Part shown: positions 36,780 to 41,551 of the stretch, in pieces
Position numbering within the stretch: position 1 is the stretch's first letter
Layout: each line of letters opens with the position of its first letter
DNA from: Clostridiales bacterium
GTDB lineage: Bacteria; Bacillota; Clostridia; Christensenellales; UBA1750
NCBI GenBank assembly: GCA_015056005.1
Contig: SVHB01000013.1
Location: 1-41,551 of the forward strand
Direction: 5' to 3'
Length of the DNA: 41,551 nucleotides
The notes under the pieces: generated by a model
The model's input: only the letters and a program-made list of their open reading frames with translations
The model's database searches: none
Told to the model about the DNA's origin: nothing
Position numbers and translations under genes: made by a program

Positions 36780-38612
36780 TTATTCCTGATTCTTTTTGCG
36801 GTTTGCGCGCATGCGCTGGTTGCTGTCAAGGATAGCTTTGCGGATGCGGATGTTCTTGGGAGTGATCTCGATAAGCTCGTCATCGTCCATGAAATCAAGC
36901 GCAAATTCAAGGGTCATGGGACGGACGGGTCTGAGCCTCATCGCGTCTTCGGCAGCTGCGCTGTTGCGCATGTTGGTGACCTGCTTTTCCTTGCAGACGT
37001 TGACCTCAATATCGCCGGGGCGGGAGTTGCGGCCTACGACCATGCCGGTATATACGGACTCACCGGGGGTGATGAACATTTCGCCTCTGTCCTGAGCGTA
37101 GAACAGACCGTAACGTACGCTGGTGCCGGTCTCATAGGCAACAAGAGAACCGCTGATACGGGTTGCGATATCTCCCTTGTAGGGCTCATAGCCGTCGTAT
37201 ACACTGCTCATGATACCCTCACCTCTGGTCTGGGTCATGAACTCGTTGCGGTAGCCGAAAAGGCCGCGGGAGGGAACGGAGAACTCCATCCTTACCCTGT
37301 CGCCGTTTACGATGTTGGTGACAACCGCGCGCCTGTTGCCCAGGGTCTCCATAACACCGCCCATGTAAACTGCGGGAACGTCGACGACCACCTTTTCGAT
37401 AGGCTCGCATCTTTTGCCGTCGATCTCCTTGAAAAGTACAACGGGCTTGGAAACAGCAAACTCATAGCCCTGACGGCGCATATTTTCGATAAGAACGGTG
37501 ATGTGCAGTTCGCCTCTGCCGGATACCTTGAATGAGTCGGTAAACTCGGTATCCTCGACTCTTAAAGAAACGTCGGTGAGCATTTCGCGCATGAGCCTTG
37601 CACGAAGATGCCTGGAGGTTACATACTTGCCTTCCTTGCCTGCAAATGGGCTGTCGTTTACCTTGAAGGTAACGGCGATGGTGGGCTCGGAAATTCTTAC
37701 AAAGGGAAGGGGCTCGATATTATCCTGCGGGCAGAGGGTATCGCCGATGTGGATCTCCGGGAAGCCCGAAACAGCGATGATATCGCCGACCTTTGCTTCC
37801 TCGATCTCCTGTCTTTCAAGACCGTTGAAGCGGTAAAGCGCGGAAACGCGCTCGGCTGCGGGGACCTCGTCCTTGGAAAGGTTTGCTCTTACGCACATCA
37901 TGCCCTTTCTGATAACGCCGCGTTCCACCCTGCCGATGCCTATTCTGCCGACATAATCGTTATAGTCGATGGTGGAAATAAGCGCCTGAGTGGGGCCTTC
38001 CGCGTCGCCCTTGGGAGCGGGGATGTATTCAAGAATGGTATCAAAGAGAGGACGAAGATCCTTGCCGGGGGTGTCAAGATCGAGAGTCGCGGTACCCTGA
38101 CGCGCAGATGCGTAGATGAAGGGGCATTCGAGCTGCTCTTCGCCCGCGCCAAGATCGATGAACAGATCAAGGACTTCGTCTATGACCTCCTGAGGTCTTG
38201 CGTCGGCGCGGTCGATCTTGTTGATAACGATTATAGCCTTATGACCAAGCTCCAGAGCCTTCTGCAGAACGAATCTGGTCTGGGGCATCGGGCCTTCAAA
38301 GGAGTCGACGAGCAGAAGAACGCCGTCGACCATCTTGAGCACGCGCTCGACCTCACCGCCGAAATCCGCGTGACCGGGGGTGTCGACGATGTTTACATGA
38401 ACGCCGTTGTAATCAACAGCGGTGTTTTTTGCAAGGATGGTGATGCCGCGCTCACGCTCTATATCGTTGGAGTCCATAACACGGTCATGCACGACCTGAT
38501 TTTCCCTGAAAACGCCGGACTGCTTGAGCATTTCATCGACCAGAGTGGTCTTACCGTGGTCAACGTGAGCGATGATCGCGATATTTCTTATGTCGTTTCT
38601 AATGATCTCCAT
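36780..38612 (-). CDS. typA: Translational GTPase TypA/BipA
   Basis: Ribosome-associated GTPase involved in 50S assembly and stress adaptation. The 610-aa protein shows G1 [10 protein letters not shown]3 [13 protein letters not shown]4 NKIDR, EF-G-like domains II, III and V, and the BipA-specific C-terminal domain ([41 protein letters not shown]). Length is normal. AGAGGATT precedes the ATG. Last gene of a three-gene operon with prfC and an unknown gene. Confidence 0.96.
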   Translation of the reverse strand: MEIIRNDIRNIAIIAHVDHGKTTLVDEMLKQSGVFRENQVVHDRVMDSNDIERERGITILAKNTAVDYNGVHVNIVDTPGHADFGGEVERVLKMVDGVLLLVDSFEGPMPQTRFVLQKALELGHKAIIVINKIDRADARPQEVIDEVLDLFIDLGAGEEQLECPFIYASARQGTATLDLDTPGKDLRPLFDTILEYIPAPKGDAEGPTQALISTIDYNDYVGRIGIGRVERGVIRKGMMCVRANLSKDEVPAAERVSALYRFNGLERQEIEEAKVGDIIAVSGFPEIHIGDTLCPQDNIEPLPFVRISEPTIAVTFKVNDSPFAGKEGKYVTSRHLRARLMREMLTDVSLRVEDTEFTDSFKVSGRGELHITVLIENMRRQGYEFAVSKPVVLFKEIDGKRCEPIEKVVVDVPAVYMGGVMETLGNRRAVVTNIVNGDRVRMEFSVPSRGLFGYRNEFMTQTRGEGIMSSVYDGYEPYKGDIATRISGSLVAYETGTSVRYGLFYAQDRGEMFITPGESVYTGMVVGRNSRPGDIEVNVCKEKQVTNMRNSAAAEDAMRLRPVRPMTLEFALDFMDDDELIEITPKNIRIRKAILDSNQRMRANRKKNQE

Positions 38613-38631
38613 TTTATATAATCCTCTATTA

Positions 38632-39381
38632 TCAGAATGCTAAATTACCTTCGCCGTGCAGAACGCGCACAGCATCGTTTAATGCATTGATATTTTCTTC
38701 GCTGCCCTCGCAGAGGAAATACGCGCCGCCCTCTGCGCCGAGCACGCCGCCCTTTGCCACAAGGCTTGCTTTAACGCCAAACAGGCTTTCAAGAGCGTCA
38801 AGCTCGGTGAAAACCTCGCCGGGGATGCTCATGAGCCTGGGGCCGGGAACATCCGTATCGCACATCTTCTTTACCAGATCCGCGATGGGCTCGCTGACCA
38901 GCTTTTCAACGCCTGCGGCAATATATATCCTTGCGCGCCTGCCGTAATATGCGCCCATGAGGTGCATTGCGGTGCCGCCTGCTGCGTTGCCGATAAGGAT
39001 GCCTGCGGTGCGGTCACAAAGGTTTACAGCGTTTGCACCCTTTACGATGATATCGCCGTTTCCCATATCGGCTGCCACCTTATCTATGGTCGCGCCTTTT
39101 TCCCATTTGCCGTTTACGATATATACATCGCCCGAAAAAGGTCTGCCGTTTATCTTTTGACCTGCGGGTACGGTGATGCCCCTATAGAACGCACCGGGAT
39201 CGAAGCTTTCGGTCACGCCGATCTCCTTTAAGAGCTCCTGTGCGATATAAGCGTTGGTGGTGCCTGAGATCAGAAGTATCCTGCCTTCTTTGAGCTTAGA
39301 CTGAACCTCGGGGAGCTTTACAAATGCCTTTGCAATAAGGCGCTTGCCCTGAGCCACGGTCAATAAGAACTGAGTTTTCAT
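38632..39381 (-). CDS. Conserved-looking protein of unknown function between prfC and typA
   Basis: A 249-aa cytoplasmic protein; I do not recognise the family. The N-terminal half looks Rossmann-like: a GKRLIAKAFVKLPEVQSKLK helix then ILLISGTTNAYIAQELLKE, followed by FYRGITVPAGQ. Two Gly-rich stretches may bind a phosphate or nucleotide: ADMGNGDIIVKGANAVN and AGILIGNAAGGTAMHLMGAY. The C-terminal half has VSEPIADLVKKMCDTDVPGP and a GGVLGAEGGAYFLCEGSEEN region. Strong ribosome binding site GGGAGG. It lies 12 bases after prfC and 19 before typA, so it is made together with two translational GTPases. A link to ribosome function is inference. Confidence 0.7.
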   Translation of the reverse strand: MKTQFLLTVAQGKRLIAKAFVKLPEVQSKLKEGRILLISGTTNAYIAQELLKEIGVTESFDPGAFYRGITVPAGQKINGRPFSGDVYIVNGKWEKGATIDKVAADMGNGDIIVKGANAVNLCDRTAGILIGNAAGGTAMHLMGAYYGRRARIYIAAGVEKLVSEPIADLVKKMCDTDVPGPRLMSIPGEVFTELDALESLFGVKASLVAKGGVLGAEGGAYFLCEGSEENINALNDAVRVLHGEGNLAF

Positions 39382-39393
39382 GTTTTTTCCTCC

Positions 39394-40980
39394 CTATCGC
39401 GTTGCGACATCGGTCAGTTCAAGTCCTTCGTTATTTTTAAGCGCCCAATCGATAGACCAGTCGCTGTCAAAGAGCAGAACGGGGCGTTCCTGCCTGTCCA
39501 CCGCTATCCTTGTGGAAGATATCAGCCTTAGCTTTTCCACGGGCACGGGGGAGTTCACTATCCACCTTACAAATCTGTAGGGCAGCATTTCCATTTTTGC
39601 ATCAACGCTGTATTCGCTCTTGAGCCTGTGCATGAGCACGTCGAACTGCAGAACGCCTACAACGCCGACTATATAGTCTTCCCTGCCGATATCGATCTGC
39701 TTGAAGGTCTGAACCGCGCCTTCCTGCGCAAGCTGTCCCACGCCCTTCATGAACTGCTTTCTCTTTAAGCTGTCGATAACGGATACCCTTGCAAAATGCT
39801 CTGGAGCAAAAAGCGGGATGCCGGCATATCTTATGTGCTTACCTGTGCAGAGAGTATCGCCAAGGCCGAAGATGCCGGGATCGAAAAGACCGATGATATC
39901 GCCGGGATAGGCGTCCTCAACGCCTTTTCGCTCGTCCGCCATGAAGGTCTGGGGCTGTGCAAGCTTAACGGGCTTGTCCGTGCCCGAATGCCATACCTCC
40001 ATGCCCTTCTGGAAGGTACCGGAGCATATCCTCATAAATGCGATGCGGTCTCTGTGCGCGGGGTTCATATTTGCCTGAATTTTGAATATGAAGCCCGAGA
40101 AATCCTTGGAAGCGGGGTCGATATAGCCCACATCGGCTTCCCTGCCAAACGGGGGCACGGTGTATTCAATAAACCTTTCAAGGAAGCTCTCAACACCGAA
40201 GTTGTTCATGGCAGAGCCGAAGAACATGGGGGAAAGCTTGCCTGCTCTCACCTTTTCAAGGTCGAACTCATCGCCCGCGCCGTCCAGAAGCTCCAGCTCG
40301 TCGCTTAACCTTTCAAGGTAATGGCTCTCGATAACTCCGTCGGCTTCCTCTATCGGGATGCGCTGCACATCAACCTGAGTCTGACCGTGCTTACCGCCGG
40401 AGAAGAGCTCTATCTCTTTTCTCTCCCTGTGGTAAACGCCCTGGAAATCGCCGTCAACGCCGATGGGCCAGGTCACAGGGCAGCAGGTGATGCCCAGCAC
40501 GCGCTCGATCTCTTCCATCAGCTCAAAGGGATCGCGGGCGGCGCGGTCCATCTTGTTTACGAAGGTGAACACGGGGATGCCCGCTTTCTTTGTAACATTA
40601 AAGAGCTTTATGGTCTGCGCTTCAACGCCCTTTGCCGCGTCGATCAGCATAACCGCGCTGTCGGCTGCGATGAGGGTGCGGTAGGTGTCCTCGGAGAAGT
40701 CCTGATGACCGGGGGTATCAAGGATGTTTATCCTGTAACCGTCGTAGTCAAACTGCATGACTGAGGAGGTTACGGAAATACCGCGCTGCTTTTCTATCTC
40801 CATCCAGTCGGAGGTTGCATGGCGGTCGGATTTTCTGGCTTTAACGGAACCCGCGAGCCTTATAGCGCCGCCGTACAGCAGCAGCTTTTCGGTCAAAGTG
40901 GTCTTACCTGCGTCAGGGTGAGATATGATCGCAAACGTGCGCCTGCGCTCAATTTCGTTCATCAAAAGCTCGTCGGGCAT
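39394..40980 (-). CDS. prfC: Peptide chain release factor 3
   Basis: GTPase that removes class I release factors (RF1/RF2) from the ribosome after peptide release. At 528 aa it has normal length. G1 is SHPDAGKTTLTEKLL, G2 region ATSDWMEIEKQRGISVTSSV, G3 DTPGHQDFSEDTYR, G4 NKMDR, all typical of RF3 rather than EF-G; domains II and III follow. Start ATG behind AAGGAGTG. First gene of the operon prfC - unknown - typA. Confidence 0.96.
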   Translation of the reverse strand: MPDELLMNEIERRRTFAIISHPDAGKTTLTEKLLLYGGAIRLAGSVKARKSDRHATSDWMEIEKQRGISVTSSVMQFDYDGYRINILDTPGHQDFSEDTYRTLIAADSAVMLIDAAKGVEAQTIKLFNVTKKAGIPVFTFVNKMDRAARDPFELMEEIERVLGITCCPVTWPIGVDGDFQGVYHRERKEIELFSGGKHGQTQVDVQRIPIEEADGVIESHYLERLSDELELLDGAGDEFDLEKVRAGKLSPMFFGSAMNNFGVESFLERFIEYTVPPFGREADVGYIDPASKDFSGFIFKIQANMNPAHRDRIAFMRICSGTFQKGMEVWHSGTDKPVKLAQPQTFMADERKGVEDAYPGDIIGLFDPGIFGLGDTLCTGKHIRYAGIPLFAPEHFARVSVIDSLKRKQFMKGVGQLAQEGAVQTFKQIDIGREDYIVGVVGVLQFDVLMHRLKSEYSVDAKMEMLPYRFVRWIVNSPVPVEKLRLISSTRIAVDRQERPVLLFDSDWSIDWALKNNEGLELTDVATR

Positions 40981-41001
40981 ACTAACACTCCTTAGGGCGA
41001 T

Positions 41002-41043
41002 ATCATAACATCTTATTATATAATGTCAAAATAAAAATTACAA
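41002..41043 (-). promoter_or_regulatory. Two overlapping promoters of prfC
   Basis: On the minus strand one promoter is TTGACA (41024-41029), 16 bases, TATGAT (41002-41007). A second is TTGTAA (41038-41043), 17 bases, TATAAT (41015-41020). They overlap, so only one could be used at a time. Confidence 0.65.
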
Positions 41044-41112
41044 GTATTGTAAGCATTTGCCCCATAAAAAATACTTATTTCAGCGCAAATCAGCAATTTT
41101 GAGGAACAAAAA

Positions 41113-41139
41113 ATCTCCCGCACAGAAGGTGCGGGAGAT
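41113..41139 (-). terminator. Terminator of the small membrane-protein genes
   Basis: ATCTCCCGCAC (41113-41123) pairs with GTGCGGGAGAT (41129-41139), loop of five bases; in the minus direction it is followed by T6. It separates the right-end genes from prfC. Confidence 0.85.
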
Positions 41140-41149
41140 ATCGAAAAAT

Positions 41150-41305
41150 CTATTTGCCCAAAACATTCATTGCGGTACTGCTGCAATCATAACCGGTATT
41201 GTCTATCCACGGTCTGAGCATATTGCTGCAGAAATACAGACAGGCACAAATAATCAAAACTATTATTATGAATAATATGTTTTCAATCACCTTTTTTCTG
41301 TTCAT
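41150..41305 (-). CDS. Small single-helix membrane protein (51 aa)
   Basis: MNRKKVIEN is followed by one hydrophobic helix (about 9-27, LFIIIVLIICACLYFC) and a polar tail ending STAMNVLGK. GGGGAAG sits just before the ATG, and a strong terminator follows the stop 11 bases later, which supports a real gene. Low GC compared with neighbours. Its ATG overlaps the stop of the upstream small frame (ATGA). Function unknown. Confidence 0.65.
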   Translation of the reverse strand: MNRKKVIENILFIIIVLIICACLYFCSNMLRPWIDNTGYDCSSTAMNVLGK

Positions 41306-41496
41306 GCACTTCCCCTACACTTTTCAAGCAAAGACCATCTTGTCCAAATACAAAGAAGTCGTGGTCCATACGGAGGACCTTGGAAAGTGTTTTTTCGGAA
41401 AAACCTCTCTCCTGCACAAAGCAGTATAGCAATTAAGCATAAGATAATAAAGCAAATGATATACTGCTTTATTTGATCATTAGATTGATATCTCAA
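41302..41496 (-). CDS. Small membrane protein, possibly frameshifted
   Basis: Frame of 64 aa from a TTG behind GAGGTG (an ATG ten codons earlier is an alternative). It has one membrane helix (QYIICFIILCLIAILLCAGE) then RFFRKN. The tail after that is rich in Trp, Cys, Arg and Pro and looks out of frame. One A fewer in the AAAAAA run (on the minus strand, near 41396-41401) would give a more natural tail with VLRMDHDFFVFGQDGLCLKS, ending inside the next gene. So this may be a frameshifted gene or a sequencing error. Coupled to the 51-aa gene. Confidence 0.4.
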   Translation of the reverse strand: MRYQSNDQIKQYIICFIILCLIAILLCAGERFFRKNTFQGPPYGPRLLCIWTRWSLLEKCRGSA

Positions 41497-41551
41497 CTCA
41501 TCACCTCGGATACGCATCAATAGCACTCACAATATTCTTGCATACGGTGCC

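Noticed and set aside
37608-38621. 337-codon plus-strand frame over typA
   Set aside because: Antisense shadow of a strongly conserved GTPase gene.

Overview
The window looks like chromosome of an anaerobic, fermentative Firmicute of the class Clostridia, probably an uncultured gut lineage. Supporting signs are a single-chain pyruvate:ferredoxin oxidoreductase, strong AGGAGG-type ribosome binding sites, consensus TTGACA/TATAAT promoters, many plant- or mucus-glycan hydrolases, ABC-permease relatives of the LplB type, and cobalamin salvage under a B12 riboswitch. I cannot name the genus from sequence alone.

Left end (1-4852). A minus-strand cluster holds a putative GH106-like glycosidase, the RNA m5U methyltransferase rumA/rlmD, and a small DUF6061-like gene. 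The last 93 codons of rumA are not part of the normal enzyme; together with the small gene and a cut-off gene at the edge they look like the end of an integrative element that recombined into rumA. Next come a divergent L-asparaginase and a membrane-anchored alpha/beta hydrolase.

Cobalamin region (7020-14172). A promoter, cobalamin riboswitch and intrinsic terminator precede nine co-oriented genes: btuF, btuC, btuD (uptake), cobT, cobU, cobS, a second short cobU-like gene, a CobC-like phosphatase (nucleotide-loop assembly) and the corrinoid adenosyltransferase. This is a salvage operon; no corrin-ring synthesis genes are seen. It is followed by about 350 bp packed with inverted repeats, ending in an array of hairpins whose last member encodes the C-terminus of an unknown gene.

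Glycan region (15962-23865). A TIM-barrel isomerase/epimerase, a LacI regulator with a palindromic operator in its own promoter, a GH78 alpha-L-rhamnosidase, an RpiB/LacA/LacB-type isomerase with altered active-site residues, and a 908-aa protein that looks like an unassigned glycoside hydrolase probably form a locus for rhamnose-containing glycans.

Middle and right (23880-41551). Here lie an XRE regulator with an effector-binding domain, tRNA-Thr(GGT), an orphan 486-aa fused ABC-permease-like protein lacking the EAA loop, a nitroreductase-like protein and the PFOR with a perfect consensus promoter. A lipoprotein, PfkB kinase and cytoplasmic sialidase-like protein run in one direction; a second GH78 enzyme coupled to a P-loop kinase runs in the other. 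Next is the minus-strand operon prfC - unknown 249-aa protein - typA. Two tiny coupled membrane-protein genes, the first possibly frameshifted, close the window.

The most unusual items are the rumA tail exchange, the EAA-less fused permease, the paired full-length and short CobU proteins, the stacked-hairpin array and the unknown gene between two translational GTPase genes.
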